Assembly: GCA_910584405.1 (NCBI GenBank)
Contig: CAJUAL010000008.1
Span: 30,314-94,313 of the forward strand
Reading direction: 5' to 3'
Source of the DNA: an uncultured Vampirovibrio sp.
Lineage (GTDB): Bacteria; Cyanobacteriota; Vampirovibrionia; Gastranaerophilales; Gastranaerophilaceae
DNA: 64,000 bases
Numbering within the stretch: position 1 is the first letter of the stretch; every line of letters starts with the position of its first letter. Made by a program: the position numbers and the translations under genes. The notes under the pieces are model-generated. The model had not been told where the DNA came from. It did no database searches and saw only the letters and a list, made by a program, of their open reading frames with translations. Positions 10,872 to 19,966 of this stretch are shown piece after piece.

Positions 10872-11219
10872 CTAATAATCAATTTCACTATCAACACCAC
10901 ATTCATTAAGTCCACCAAAATTAACTTTATTTACATTAACAATATAAGGTAAAATCTTTTTAATTTGAGTAGAATTAACAATAAAACTTTGATTAGTACC
11001 AGGATGTCGCATAACATACTTAATACTACCAATATAAAGATTAGGAGAAATGCGTTTATGTTTTTGCTTTTCAGTAGCAGTCATAGTAGCAAATCTATAT
11101 ACTTTATGCAAAACAGACCAATTACCAGTAAATTCATTAATAAGAGTTCCGTTTGCATCACGAGTGATTACATTACCATCAATTTCAATATAACACGTAT
11201 GTGTTTTCTGATCTTCCAT
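10872..11219 (-). CDS. Conserved-looking hypothetical protein, 115 aa
   Basis: Last gene of the leftward arm, ending with TAG. Its start overlaps the stop of the DUF932 gene, so the two are probably co-transcribed and translationally coupled. No membrane segment or signal peptide is visible. It is basic in the middle (TATEKQKHKRIS) and rich in beta-prone segments. The codons follow the T-ending preference of the arm, which supports a real gene. I do not recognise the family. Confidence 0.75.
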   Translation of the reverse strand: MEDQKTHTCYIEIDGNVITRDANGTLINEFTGNWSVLHKVYRFATMTATEKQKHKRISPNLYIGSIKYVMRHPGTNQSFIVNSTQIKKILPYIVNVNKVNFGGLNECGVDSEIDY

Positions 11220-12223
11220 TATGCAGCTCTTAAAGAAGTCAAAGCAAGATCAAAAGCTCTTTGATTAACTTTATAAGCTGTACGTTTAGTAAGAGCTTCA
11301 AAACGATCTTCTGATGACTTATAATCAACAACATTATTCATATAGCAATTCACTCCATTATAAAGCCATAACATACTTCCTCTATGCAGTTCTTGACCAA
11401 CACCTTTTTCAATTGTATCAAGAACAGCAATAATTTTATTTTGAGTTTTAGTAGATATAACTTCTTTATCAGCAGAATATATGCTAGTTCTTAATTTCAT
11501 ATGATCTTGTTGTTCAGCAGTAAGAAAGAGATCATAAACAAATTTATTAACATCTCTACCACTAACAGAAACATTCTTTAGAGCTTGCATAGATTCTTGA
11601 AGAGCTTCATGATAAATATGAGCTGAACGAATTTTTTCAACTGCATTCATGATAGCATTGTGAACATTTTTAGTATGTTTGAATCCAAATACCGAATCAG
11701 CATTTTTAATAGCTTGATTAAGCATATTATTACAAACAACACGAATATTAGTAATAGTACAAGTTATTAAACCGGAACCATCATGACTATTAGTAAATAA
11801 TAAATACTTATCAATAAGATCATTATTTCCAATAGTCATAGTTTCAGGAAACTTTGCAGTTACAAGCATACTTGCACCATCTTTATATACACCTGCTGTT
11901 TCAATACGAACTGTCTTATCATAATCACAGACTTGATTAATAAAATCAAGAGTGACAGAATTTTGAACAACTTCATATTTAGAACCAACAGCGCTAAATA
12001 CATGATTATTATCTTCTCTATAAGTAGCAAAAGAATTTGGAACTTTATAAAGAAGAAACTTATCTGGATCATTAACGTCAGCAAGACGAACACGAGTTTC
12101 TTTAATACCAACTTTATAATCCAAACCAGCTTCTTTAATTGCCTCTTCAACACTCAAATCATTAATAGGTTTACCCATTTCATTAAATATAAGAGGACGT
12201 CTTTGATAATTTACAAAAGGCAT
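11219..12223 (-). CDS. DUF932-family phage/plasmid protein
   Basis: A 334-aa protein with the layout of the DUF932 (TIGR03299) family: an N-terminal part with KETRVRLADVND and YREDNNHVFSAVGSKYEVVQ, then a central segment with DKYLLFTNSHDGSG and ITNIRVVCNNMLNQAI, then a helical C-terminus. Members are widespread in phages and plasmids; the function is unsettled, though they often sit near recombination genes. It follows the Gp157-like gene by 24 bases. The start is the ATG giving MPFVNYQRRPL, the only one upstream of the conserved region. The family call is from remembered motifs, not a search. Confidence 0.8.
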   Translation of the reverse strand: MPFVNYQRRPLIFNEMGKPINDLSVEEAIKEAGLDYKVGIKETRVRLADVNDPDKFLLYKVPNSFATYREDNNHVFSAVGSKYEVVQNSVTLDFINQVCDYDKTVRIETAGVYKDGASMLVTAKFPETMTIGNNDLIDKYLLFTNSHDGSGLITCTITNIRVVCNNMLNQAIKNADSVFGFKHTKNVHNAIMNAVEKIRSAHIYHEALQESMQALKNVSVSGRDVNKFVYDLFLTAEQQDHMKLRTSIYSADKEVISTKTQNKIIAVLDTIEKGVGQELHRGSMLWLYNGVNCYMNNVVDYKSSEDRFEALTKRTAYKVNQRAFDLALTSLRAA

Positions 12224-12247
12224 ACCGAGTTTTGTTTTAATAATTAA

Positions 12248-12946
12248 TTATTTTCTAATAGTGACAACATCTTTTTCACCAAGTGTCCAAGCATCAAGAC
12301 CTTCAGGTTCAGTATCAAGTATATCTTTAAGCTCCTTATTAGATACTTTAACTTTAATATCTGAATCATCTATCAAAATACCTTCGTTTGCTGCCATTTC
12401 TCGCAATTTGGCTGCTTGTAGTATTGTTAATCCACTGACTATATTTATGGTTGCAAATGCGCTAATTTGGGGCAAATTTGGCATATCTAATATGGAATTG
12501 TTGCTGATATGCTGAACAACTGATAAGGCAAAATGATTATATAAGTCATTATCAGTTTCAACAGTTTTAGTTTTACGAACATTAATAGTAATAACAGGAG
12601 TTTTATAAGAATAAGATCCAGTTTCTTCTTTAAGACCTGTATCTTTATTTTTCTTGACTACAGGATCACCATATTTATAAACAGCTTCTGCAATAGCATC
12701 TTTAAGTTTATCTTGATTCTTTTCAAATCTAGCAATACGATCATCAAGTGCTTTTTTGTATTGTTTTAATAAAGCAATATCACTAGAATATCTATCTATT
12801 ACAAAAGAATAAGCATATAGTTTATCATCTAGTTCTTCTTGAGCAATCTCAAGTTCAGAAGCAAGAGATTCATCTAGTTCACCTTCATTTTCTATAACTT
12901 GATTAAATATATTATCAAGTTTAGCTTGTATTTCAAATAAATTCAT
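12248..12946 (-). CDS. Siphovirus Gp157-like protein
   Basis: A 232-aa protein whose first ~120 residues form a long helix-rich segment: MNLFEIQAKLDNIF, then ELEIAQEELDDKLYAYSFVI and KKALDDRIARFEKNQDKLKD. This is the pattern of the Gp157 family (PF05565), found next to annealing and recombination proteins in many phages. The segment from about 12360 to 12530 (residues from ALSVVQHISN to GILIDD) uses A- and C-ending codons unlike the rest of the gene, suggesting replacement of part of the coding sequence. Its start overlaps the upstream gene's stop by 14 bases. Confidence 0.8.
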   Translation of the reverse strand: MNLFEIQAKLDNIFNQVIENEGELDESLASELEIAQEELDDKLYAYSFVIDRYSSDIALLKQYKKALDDRIARFEKNQDKLKDAIAEAVYKYGDPVVKKNKDTGLKEETGSYSYKTPVITINVRKTKTVETDNDLYNHFALSVVQHISNNSILDMPNLPQISAFATINIVSGLTILQAAKLREMAANEGILIDDSDIKVKVSNKELKDILDTEPEGLDAWTLGEKDVVTIRK

Positions 12947-13229
12947 CGAAATCTAATTCAGTTTGGTAATGAGTATAATCTTCAATATCTTTAAAACGAA
13001 CAACAATATCTTTAACAAGTATTCTATCTATATTATATATAGAATGTTTACCATTTAAAGGTTCATAAACAAGAATTTCATCTTTAGAAACTTGTTGTTT
13101 AAAAGTCATAGGAATATCTAAAGAATGACCATGAAAAACTGTAGTAGGACTACCATATAATTTTAGATATTCTCTAATAGGTATAAATGCTACAATTTTA
13201 TTTACTTGCACTTTTACCCGTTCCGTCAT
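12933..13229 (-). CDS. Hypothetical protein, 98 aa
   Basis: Small unknown protein between the thyX and Gp157-like genes, overlapping both (31 bases with thyX if the ATG at 13229 is used, 14 bases with the next gene). A longer start at 13265 exists but would intrude further into thyX. It has beta-prone segments and an acidic end (TELDFDEFI). The overlaps imply a tightly packed operon. No family recognised. Confidence 0.7.
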   Translation of the reverse strand: MTERVKVQVNKIVAFIPIREYLKLYGSPTTVFHGHSLDIPMTFKQQVSKDEILVYEPLNGKHSIYNIDRILVKDIVVRFKDIEDYTHYQTELDFDEFI

Positions 13230-14256
13230 CTTGTGCTGCCTTTTGAGATACACGAATAGAATCAAGATGATCTTTACATTTTTGCATAATCATATGCATA
13301 TTCTCGTGAGCTTTACCATATTTATCATATAGTCGTTTTTCAATTATATTATCCCAATCTTCATTATAACCGGTATAATACATTTCACTTTTAATGCCTA
13401 AAAATAAATACTCACGTGCATCTTGTGCAGGAAGTTTAAGTTCATCTTTAGCTTCATTATATAAGATTTCATCAAGAATAGAAGCTCTAATATAATGATA
13501 ACAACGTTTAGCTTCAATGGCTTCTGTATTTTGATAAAGACAAAAGGCTATATCTTCATAATCATAAAGTTTATCGATTTTATCTTTATTGATATTAGCT
13601 TCTTTAACATCAGCTAAAAATCTTTTCATGCAAGAATCAAAAATACTATAATTAATCCAATGAGGTAAACAAAAAGTAATACCTTCAAATTTACTATTAT
13701 TAGAATAATCACACCAACGAGTAGATTCAACAGCCATAGATTGAACACGTTCACGAACAAGGTCATCTACAACACTTCTAAGAGTAGTAATATATGCACT
13801 CATACGAGCAAAAGGATGATTAAAATCCGGAACAAACCAACTAACACCATGTTTTTTCCAAATCTCATCACCTTCCATAGTTGAAGTCATAACAAGTTGT
13901 TTAGCTAAATAAGGATTTACATCACAAACAACTCTAAGATTACTATAAATATAAAAAACATCATCATTTGAATTTCGTTTAGATTTTTCAATTATATGTC
14001 TTGAAAAATGAGATGTAGCTATATTATAACTATATTCATCCATATCACCTAAACGTCCTGTAATATAAATAGGACAATGTTCTAAAATGGAAGTATGACC
14101 TTTATCTATAAGCATAAGAAGAAATTTCTGATAACTTCCAGGTTCAATCTTACTTTCAGATTTATAACAAAGACGACCAGCAAATTCAGCTAATTGAAGA
14201 CCACCTTTTAAATTATTAGCTGTATGAATAACAGCAATAGGTTTAACGAATTGCAT
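13198..14256 (-). CDS. thyX: Flavin-dependent thymidylate synthase
   Basis: A 352-aa ThyX protein. These enzymes make dTMP from dUMP using methylene-tetrahydrofolate, FAD and NADPH. The signature is RERVQSMAVESTRW, the R-x-R-x7-S motif that binds the dUMP phosphate. The N-terminal KGHTSILEHCPIYITG matches the usual GH-x-S-x-LEH element. It sits with MazG and DUF3310 genes, so this stretch looks like a nucleotide-pool cluster supplying thymidine for the AT-rich genome. It starts just after the DUF3310 stop. Confident call. Confidence 0.93.
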   Translation of the reverse strand: MQFVKPIAVIHTANNLKGGLQLAEFAGRLCYKSESKIEPGSYQKFLLMLIDKGHTSILEHCPIYITGRLGDMDEYSYNIATSHFSRHIIEKSKRNSNDDVFYIYSNLRVVCDVNPYLAKQLVMTSTMEGDEIWKKHGVSWFVPDFNHPFARMSAYITTLRSVVDDLVRERVQSMAVESTRWCDYSNNSKFEGITFCLPHWINYSIFDSCMKRFLADVKEANINKDKIDKLYDYEDIAFCLYQNTEAIEAKRCYHYIRASILDEILYNEAKDELKLPAQDAREYLFLGIKSEMYYTGYNEDWDNIIEKRLYDKYGKAHENMHMIMQKCKDHLDSIRVSQKAAQDDGTGKSASK

Positions 14257-14258
14257 AC

Positions 14259-14723
14259 TTACATATTTAATTTGGTTTGACCGTCAGTTTCAATAGTATG
14301 ATATAAATCAAGCAGAATAGATTTAAGATGATCTTCAATATTAAATTTAATACCATCATTACCATTACTTAAACCTAAAATACTAACTTCTTTACCATTA
14401 ATTTGCATATGATAATTTAGAGCAGCTTCAATAATACTTTCAGTATCAATAGGTAAACAAGTGTTAATTGAATCAGTCTTAACAGTACATCTACCACCAA
14501 GTCTATGAATTTCATCAACAATATACCAAACAGCTTTTTCTAAATCTTCAATTTGTTTATTAATAGAAGATTTATCAGCATCAATTTTAAGACCAGCTCT
14601 CCATAGATATTTGATAGCATTACCTACATTAAAATTTCTATGACGAGTAATATTAATACATTCTATACCACTAGGATCAGAAGTATAATGCTTAGGATGA
14701 TTAACATTATCTTTTTTAGCCAT
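14259..14723 (-). CDS. DUF3310 (SaV-like) protein
   Basis: A 154-aa protein with the DUF3310 signature: NHPKHYTSDPSGIECI, then FNVGNAIKYLWRAGLK and DLEKAVWYIVDEI. The family is common in phages and sometimes labelled nucleotide kinase or PerC-like, but the activity is not established. The C-terminal ~70 residues fall outside the usual domain and contain LSNGNDGIKFNIEDHL. It is 3 bases from the MazG gene upstream and 2 bases from thyX downstream. Confidence 0.85.
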   Translation of the reverse strand: MAKKDNVNHPKHYTSDPSGIECINITRHRNFNVGNAIKYLWRAGLKIDADKSSINKQIEDLEKAVWYIVDEIHRLGGRCTVKTDSINTCLPIDTESIIEAALNYHMQINGKEVSILGLSNGNDGIKFNIEDHLKSILLDLYHTIETDGQTKLNM

Positions 14724-14726
14724 AAT

Positions 14727-15077
14727 TTATCTATTATCTCCGTTACCATGAATTTTATTTTCTTCCATACGTTTACGAAGTTTATAAATATTCATAGTAG
14801 CAATTTCACTTAAATTATAACCGAGTTTATAAGCTAATGTAGAAAGATACCAAAGAACATCTCCAAGTTCTTTAGCGATTTCATGAGCTTTATTTTCATT
14901 TAATTTACCATCACAATCTCTAAATACCTTTTTAATTTTATCAGATACTTCTCCAGCTTCACCACATAAACCTAAAGCTTTATATCCAATATTAAATTTA
15001 TCATCGGGATATACATCAGTATTAAGAGCTTGTTTTTGATAATCATCAAGTTCAACTATATCTTCTATATATTTCAT
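14727..15077 (-). CDS. MazG-like nucleotide pyrophosphohydrolase
   Basis: A 116-aa single-domain MazG-like protein. The metal-binding helices are visible: GLCGEAGEVSDKIKK and EIAKELGDVLWYLSTLA, i.e. the E-x2-E...E-x2-D pattern that holds magnesium. The family hydrolyses NTPs or dNTPs to NMP and pyrophosphate; phage members may clear aberrant nucleotides or lower alarmone levels. It is the first gene after a terminator, so it probably begins a transcript that includes DUF3310 and thyX. Confidence 0.9.
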   Translation of the reverse strand: MKYIEDIVELDDYQKQALNTDVYPDDKFNIGYKALGLCGEAGEVSDKIKKVFRDCDGKLNENKAHEIAKELGDVLWYLSTLAYKLGYNLSEIATMNIYKLRKRMEENKIHGNGDNR

Positions 15078-15102
15078 AAATATAATTTTAAATTAAACAA
15101 AA

Positions 15103-15134
15103 ATAGCCGCTAGTCAATTAAGACCAGCGGCTTT
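15103..15134 (-). terminator. Intrinsic terminator, leftward
   Basis: AGCCGCT (15105-15111) pairs with AGCGGCT (15126-15132), the inner GTC/GAC extending the stem. On the minus strand it is followed by ATTTTTGTTT. It ends the transcript from the genes at 15202 and beyond, just before the MazG gene. Confidence 0.8.
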
Positions 15135-15201
15135 AACCGAGTGATTCGCATCAATATCGGTAAATTGCAAAATAACAAAACAATATATATGCGTAGCGGA
15201 G

Positions 15202-15705
15202 TTACCGCTTAAAAACATATTTTAACCAACTTCCCCATTTACGACCAATAAGAGAACCTTTAGTCTTCATAGGTATAAATTCAATATATTTAATATTCTT
15301 AGCATCATCAATAAGATTATTAATGATAATATTAGATGTATTAATTCCTTTTGAATGTATAAGAATAGATCCATCTTCAATATGAACTCGAACGTCATAA
15401 TCATCAACATCTAACTCATTATGTCTAGCTTCACGTTCAAATGAAAGTTCTTTATAAGCTTGACCTTCAGTAAAGAGTTTAAAGAACCATTCAACTACAT
15501 ACCAAATATAAAAGAAAATACCAAGAAGATCATTTTGTTGTTTAGTATGTGAACGCTCATGTTGAATAAGATGAAAATATCTACGAGAATTTCTAATAAA
15601 ATATTTAATTCTACTTCTATCTTTATCTTTAACATAAAGTCTAGCAAATAGATTAATAGCAATAAATTTGCCAAAAGGAATAGTTTTACTAAAATAAACT
15701 CTCAT
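15202..15705 (-). CDS. Putative HExxH metallopeptidase-like protein
   Basis: A 167-aa basic protein. HERSH (codons around 15550) gives an H-E-x-x-H zinc motif, followed by TKQQNDLLGIFFYIW and, about 40 residues on, SFEREARHNELD, which supplies a plausible third Glu ligand. The arrangement resembles small membrane-associated zinc peptidase-like domains common in Bacteroidota. A hydrophobic stretch (LLGIFFYIWYVVEWFF) lies between motif and Glu. The substrate is unknown. It is the last gene before a terminator. Confidence 0.75.
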   Translation of the reverse strand: MRVYFSKTIPFGKFIAINLFARLYVKDKDRSRIKYFIRNSRRYFHLIQHERSHTKQQNDLLGIFFYIWYVVEWFFKLFTEGQAYKELSFEREARHNELDVDDYDVRVHIEDGSILIHSKGINTSNIIINNLIDDAKNIKYIEFIPMKTKGSLIGRKWGSWLKYVFKR

Positions 15706-15708
15706 AAT

Positions 15709-15969
15709 CTAATTATCTGAAAAATTATAATCAACTATATCTTTCCAAGTATTATTAGGCATACAACCTTTATAATCTGGAATAATAGCTTCCATAAAGT
15801 CATCAATTTTCATAGAAATAACAGTACAAATATACATATCTTGAAGACGCATTGTACTATTTTCATCACAAAACTCATTACCTTTACTATTGGGAATACC
15901 AATACTAACAAGAGCTGCTAAGAAGTATCTACGAAACATTTCTTTTGTAACACTAGAAACAGCATCCAT
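15709..15969 (-). CDS. Hypothetical protein, 86 aa
   Basis: Small unknown protein with a TAG stop, 3 bases from both neighbours, so in an operon. The N-terminal half is amphipathic helix (VTKEMFRRYFLAALVSIG), and three cysteines occur in the remainder. No domain recognised. The codons match the surrounding genes. Confidence 0.7.
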   Translation of the reverse strand: MDAVSSVTKEMFRRYFLAALVSIGIPNSKGNEFCDENSTMRLQDMYICTVISMKIDDFMEAIIPDYKGCMPNNTWKDIVDYNFSDN

Positions 15970-15971
15970 AA

Positions 15972-16973
15972 TTAAGCTTTCTTATAGATATATTTATCAC
16001 AAAGAGTTTTAATGCGATTAGAAAGATGTTCCATTTCAACTTCAATCGTTTTAGCTGCGGAAATATAAGTAGTAATGTTAAGTTCACCAATAAATTCTGG
16101 AAATAACAACATATTAACTTTAGTTTTATAAGTATTACCAGAATCATTTTGAGCAATCCATGCTTTAGGATTAGCATAAAAACTAAATGTATCAGTAGTT
16201 TTAACTTTTGAATTAAGATACAAAGGGTTAAGTTTAGGAAAGAAAGAAAGTATATGATTATCTGAAGGAGATTCAGTTGAAGTCATAACTTCATTTTCTA
16301 ACCATTCTTTAACAGCTTCTAAAGAACTAAACATTAATCTAGCTGAACATTTTGCTTTAGCAATAGGACTACCTTTAGGAACTTTATATTCTATTATTTT
16401 AATATGATCTTTTATTAAACCGTAAGTATATCTATTAAACATTTTAACAGCATGATCACGAGATTCAACTTCAGCAGCCATATTAAAATCAATAGTAACT
16501 CTAAATTCAGGAGTATAAGCTAAATCTATATTTTCATTATCAATAAGATAACCTATATTCCAAATCTTATAATAACGAGCATTTTCATTGTTACCATCAA
16601 AGAATTCAATAGGAACATTATGAACATAAATATAATATTGAATCTTAAGAAGAGTTTGATAAAATACAAATTGATTACCACTTGTAACAGGAATAAAATC
16701 TCCATTTGTATCAAGAATAAAATTAATATTGGTATTAAGCCAATCAATTTCATCTTTATATAAATCATTAATTGTTCTAATATCTTTACAAATATAAGGA
16801 TCATCTGGAGAATCCATTCTTACAAGAGATGGAACTGTAATTCCATTTACGGTAATAGGTTTATATTTATCAGAAGTAATAGCTAATGTAGTAAGTTCTT
16901 CTTTTACATTAGAAGTTTCTTTAAAAACATCTTTAGCTTCATCAATTTCTTTAAAAGGATTGTCTACTTCCAT
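15972..16973 (-). CDS. Hypothetical protein, 333 aa
   Basis: Unknown protein between the ligase gene (3 bases upstream) and the 86-aa gene (2 bases downstream). It starts acidic (MEVDNPFKEIDEAKDVFKET), has a mixed alpha/beta body and ends with a coiled-coil-prone helix (AKTIEVEMEHLSNRIKTL). No catalytic motif, signal or membrane span. Its position among replication genes suggests a DNA-metabolism role, but that is context only. Confidence 0.8.
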   Translation of the reverse strand: MEVDNPFKEIDEAKDVFKETSNVKEELTTLAITSDKYKPITVNGITVPSLVRMDSPDDPYICKDIRTINDLYKDEIDWLNTNINFILDTNGDFIPVTSGNQFVFYQTLLKIQYYIYVHNVPIEFFDGNNENARYYKIWNIGYLIDNENIDLAYTPEFRVTIDFNMAAEVESRDHAVKMFNRYTYGLIKDHIKIIEYKVPKGSPIAKAKCSARLMFSSLEAVKEWLENEVMTSTESPSDNHILSFFPKLNPLYLNSKVKTTDTFSFYANPKAWIAQNDSGNTYKTKVNMLLFPEFIGELNITTYISAAKTIEVEMEHLSNRIKTLCDKYIYKKA

Positions 16974-16976
16974 ATA

Positions 16977-18290
16977 TTAATCATCATTACTTTCATAATC
17001 ACGAACTCCATAAGCATTAGCATTAAATGGAATCTTTTTATCAGTTCTTTCGTAGAACTTAATAGCAAGTAGTTTACCAATGAATTGATTTCTATGACCT
17101 AAAATATAATCACTTGTCATAGTTTCATCAGTAACACCATTATAAACAGATGTAGGTTTAACTTCAAATACTTCATTATTTAAATCATTCCTACATTTAA
17201 ACTTAGCATATTCATAAGTAATCTCTTTACCATCAATAACTTTTGTTATTTTATCAATAAGTATATCAAGACAAAGACATTCAGTTTCTTCACAACGTTT
17301 GGCTTTCATCATAGTTTGTGGACGAGAACCAAACTGATATTCAGCAGTTTTAACTCGAATAACACAACCTTCATAACCATGCTCAATACAAGCGTCTCTA
17401 TAATTTTCAACATCTTTATCATTTTCAACATCAATTATAGAACATAATGCTACAATTTTAGCTTTAGTTGTACAACCATGTTGACAAATAGAATTTTGAA
17501 TAAATATAGAATCAGAATCATTTTGAAGTATAGCTTCAAGTTTAGCATCATTCAATATAGATCTTCGTAACCAATATCTATCTATATTAGACATATCAGG
17601 AATACTAAGATCAAAATTAACAAATTGAAGTTGTTTATGAAGAGGATTTTTAGGATTACGAGCAGCACCACCTATAGTTGTATTCTTTTGATCTTTAATA
17701 TAAAGCTCTCCATCAAAAGTAATATTCTTATAATCTTCTCGATAAAATACATATCTATTAAAAGCATCTTCTATATGTTTTACATTATAACGAAGACCTT
17801 CTTTACTACGAATAACAACTTCATGACTAATACCAAATAAACCGTTATCAACAGCTTCATATTTTATTGTACAACGAACTCCATTAATTTTTGGATCAGC
17901 CATAGCACCATTAGAATAATCAAATATACCTCTTTTCCACTTCTGACACTTCATAGGTTTATCTACATTATTTGCATCAGTAGCGAATTTAGGAATAACA
18001 TTATCGAGTAAATCATGAAATTGATTTGCACTTTCATACATATCATCAGTAATACCGTACATTTCGGCTGTCTTATAACCTCTGTCGATTTTACGCTTGA
18101 TTTGGCTATTATAAGACGTTTTTGTCGAAGCTGATATAATTACTTGTCCGACGTCTGAAAGTCGTTCAAATAAGCCAAATGATACCTTATCGTTGATTCC
18201 ATCAGTGCTTATTTGCCAATACACGATACGTCCCAGAGCATCACGTTTATAAAGAGTAGTACTCTTATCATCCCCATATACGCTTGCCAT
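16977..18290 (-). CDS. ATP-dependent DNA ligase
   Basis: 437 aa from the ATG at 18290 (MASVYGDD); an in-frame ATG six bases upstream and a longer start at 18344 are less likely because they intrude on the preceding gene. Adenylation motif I is DPKINGVRC, a K-x-N-G-x-R variant of KxDGxR, with Lys about residue 134. Motif III is TFDGELYI, motif IV YEGCVIRV and motif V MMKAKR. A LYKRDALGRIVYW element precedes the catalytic domain, as in several phage ligases. It seals nicks during phage replication. The 5' part (about 18060-18250) has codon use unlike the rest of the gene. Confidence 0.93.
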   Translation of the reverse strand: MASVYGDDKSTTLYKRDALGRIVYWQISTDGINDKVSFGLFERLSDVGQVIISASTKTSYNSQIKRKIDRGYKTAEMYGITDDMYESANQFHDLLDNVIPKFATDANNVDKPMKCQKWKRGIFDYSNGAMADPKINGVRCTIKYEAVDNGLFGISHEVVIRSKEGLRYNVKHIEDAFNRYVFYREDYKNITFDGELYIKDQKNTTIGGAARNPKNPLHKQLQFVNFDLSIPDMSNIDRYWLRRSILNDAKLEAILQNDSDSIFIQNSICQHGCTTKAKIVALCSIIDVENDKDVENYRDACIEHGYEGCVIRVKTAEYQFGSRPQTMMKAKRCEETECLCLDILIDKITKVIDGKEITYEYAKFKCRNDLNNEVFEVKPTSVYNGVTDETMTSDYILGHRNQFIGKLLAIKFYERTDKKIPFNANAYGVRDYESNDD

Positions 18291-18783
18291 CTTCATCAAT
18301 GTTATGAAGTAAAACAATAGCATGAGTTGGATTATTATAAGCAATTAGCATACAATTCCAAGAATCACGTATAGTTTTATGGGGAGCATAAGCTATAGTT
18401 TGAAAGTTCTTATGACAGAAACATTGATAGCTTCCAGTAAGTGTTTGTTTATTATGAAGTTTACCTTGAGTTACTTCAAAAAGACTTTCAATAATCTTAA
18501 AATCATCATCAGATTTAATCTTAGTTTCACCCATAAATGCTCCTTCTTTAAAAGGATTAAACCCCCAAGTATGAATGAATTGACCTAATTTAATTTGAGA
18601 GTTTTGATATGACATCTTACTCATTACTTCACGTAAATTAGTAATAGCTTTAATAACTATAGCATAATCTTCTTTATTCATCGGATAAAGAAAATATCTA
18701 GTACCATCATCAAAACGTTTCAAAGGAATACCATCACATAATAGACGTTGTGCATCAGGACACAACTCTTCTTTCTTTACCAT
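18268..18783 (-). CDS. Hypothetical protein, 171 aa
   Basis: Unknown protein between primase and ligase genes, overlapping the primase end by 29 bases and the ligase start by 23. It contains GTRYFLYPMNKEDYAIVIK near the start and a histidine/cysteine-containing middle (GSYQCFCHKNFQTIAY), possibly metal-binding but not a recognised pattern. The overlaps imply co-expression with the replication enzymes. Confidence 0.75.
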   Translation of the reverse strand: MVKKEELCPDAQRLLCDGIPLKRFDDGTRYFLYPMNKEDYAIVIKAITNLREVMSKMSYQNSQIKLGQFIHTWGFNPFKEGAFMGETKIKSDDDFKIIESLFEVTQGKLHNKQTLTGSYQCFCHKNFQTIAYAPHKTIRDSWNCMLIAYNNPTHAIVLLHNIDEDGKRIWG

Positions 18784-19819
18784 TTACGATTTCATTTAAA
18801 TACATATTAGCAAATTTCTTTTTAACGAAATTGTAATCAGTAATACGAACTAAATCTGTAGGATCTTTAGCACTATAACCTTTAGTCATAAATAAAGCTG
18901 TAAAGCCATAATTCTTTTCATATTCGATAGCAGATGTAAGACCTGTGTTATCCGTATCAAGCATGACATAAATTTGAGATTTAGTAGTTTTTCGTAAAAC
19001 ATCAACAATATCATCTGGAAGTTTTGCAGTTTCACTAGCAATCACATAAACTCCAACATCGTTAATTCTAAGTTCTTTCAATAATCGTAGTATTAGCATT
19101 TTATCCTTTTGAGATTTAACTATTAACTTATATGTAGTATTAGCTAAACTATCAAGATTTTCAAGAGGACATTTATTATTTGTAATAAAACGATTAGCAG
19201 TATGCTTATTTCTAAATGGAAAATAAAGTTTAATACAACCATCATTAACTTGATATTCATAACAAGGATCATGACGAGTATAATAATACGGATTACTAAT
19301 ACCATCAATCTTAAAAGATTCAACTACTTTAACAAATCTATCAACTAAGTCATTAGTAATACCAAATTGATTATAATACTTGTAATCATAAAATGATGCT
19401 TTACGATTTACAGTTGTAATAACACGAAGTTCATTATTAATAATTCTATTTTGACTTTGATAAACACGATTAATATAAGGTGAATCATTCTGCACATCAG
19501 AAGCATATTCAATAATATGAGAACAAATATCAACGAAATCTTTATTATTAGTACAATTCTTTTTAAGAACTAAACCAACAATTTCAAATATATCACCTCT
19601 ATAACGATAATCAGCAAAGTCACGAAAAATTAACTTATTACCATACCATTTAAAACTAACAGAAGGATTAGGATCATAACGAAGAGGATTAGAGATTTTA
19701 TAATTGCGTAAACAAATACAATTATTTATCTCTGTTTCAGGAATATTAAGAAAGACAGAATAAATATGTACTTGATCAAGTGTATTCAAAATATAATCTT
19801 TATCACTTGTACTCCACAT
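18755..19819 (-). CDS. DnaG-type primase (TOPRIM)
   Basis: 354 aa from the ATG at 19819 (MWSTSDKDYIL). The open frame runs further upstream to 19918, but that extension is encoded by palindromic element copy C, so I reject it. Near the N-terminus PSVSFKWYGNKLIFRDF resembles the segment after the zinc-binding region of DnaG-like primases; no zinc-finger cysteines are evident. The TOPRIM half has LIVKSQKDKMLILRLL, VIASET and YVMLDTDNTG, matching the Glu and D-x-D metal ligands. It makes primers for phage DNA replication. The gene follows directly on a terminator and the element. Confidence 0.85.
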   Translation of the reverse strand: MWSTSDKDYILNTLDQVHIYSVFLNIPETEINNCICLRNYKISNPLRYDPNPSVSFKWYGNKLIFRDFADYRYRGDIFEIVGLVLKKNCTNNKDFVDICSHIIEYASDVQNDSPYINRVYQSQNRIINNELRVITTVNRKASFYDYKYYNQFGITNDLVDRFVKVVESFKIDGISNPYYYTRHDPCYEYQVNDGCIKLYFPFRNKHTANRFITNNKCPLENLDSLANTTYKLIVKSQKDKMLILRLLKELRINDVGVYVIASETAKLPDDIVDVLRKTTKSQIYVMLDTDNTGLTSAIEYEKNYGFTALFMTKGYSAKDPTDLVRITDYNFVKKKFANMYLNEIVNGKERRVVS

Positions 19820-19837
19820 ATTTACATCTTTTGTAGC

Positions 19838-19895
19838 ATTTGCAGTCCCCAGTAGGGAACAAGACTGTGGTCGAGAGCGGAGCGTTTGCAACACT
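19838..19895 (-). repeat. Dispersed palindromic element, copy C, in the primase leader
   Basis: On the plus strand TTTGCAGTCCCCAGTAGGGA, then ACAAGACTGTGGTCGAGAGC and GGAGCGTTTGCAAC. The core CCCCAGTAGGG is conserved. It fills nearly all of the space between the terminator at 19922 and the primase start at 19819, so it must be transcribed as the leader or contain the primase promoter. Confidence 0.9.
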
Positions 19896-19921
19896 AAGCA
19901 CCAAACCAATAGAAACAAAAA

Positions 19922-19947
19922 AAGAGGGTAGATTTCTCCACCCTCTT
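19922..19947 (-). terminator. Intrinsic terminator, leftward
   Basis: AAGAGGGT pairs with ACCCTCTT around a short loop; on the minus strand the stem is followed by a long U-tract (seven or more). It terminates the transcript of the 285-aa gene at 19967-20824. Confidence 0.85.
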
Positions 19948-19966
19948 CAAAAGTATAAGTTACATC

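Noticed and set aside
10664..10918. Minus-strand 84-aa open frame across the convergent spacer
   Set aside because: It is made largely of element copies A and B and overlaps a real gene's end; no protein-like codon bias.
19820..19918. Longer N-terminus for the primase
   Set aside because: The extra 33 residues are encoded by element copy C and lie in the leader region; the internal ATG at 19819 begins family-like sequence.
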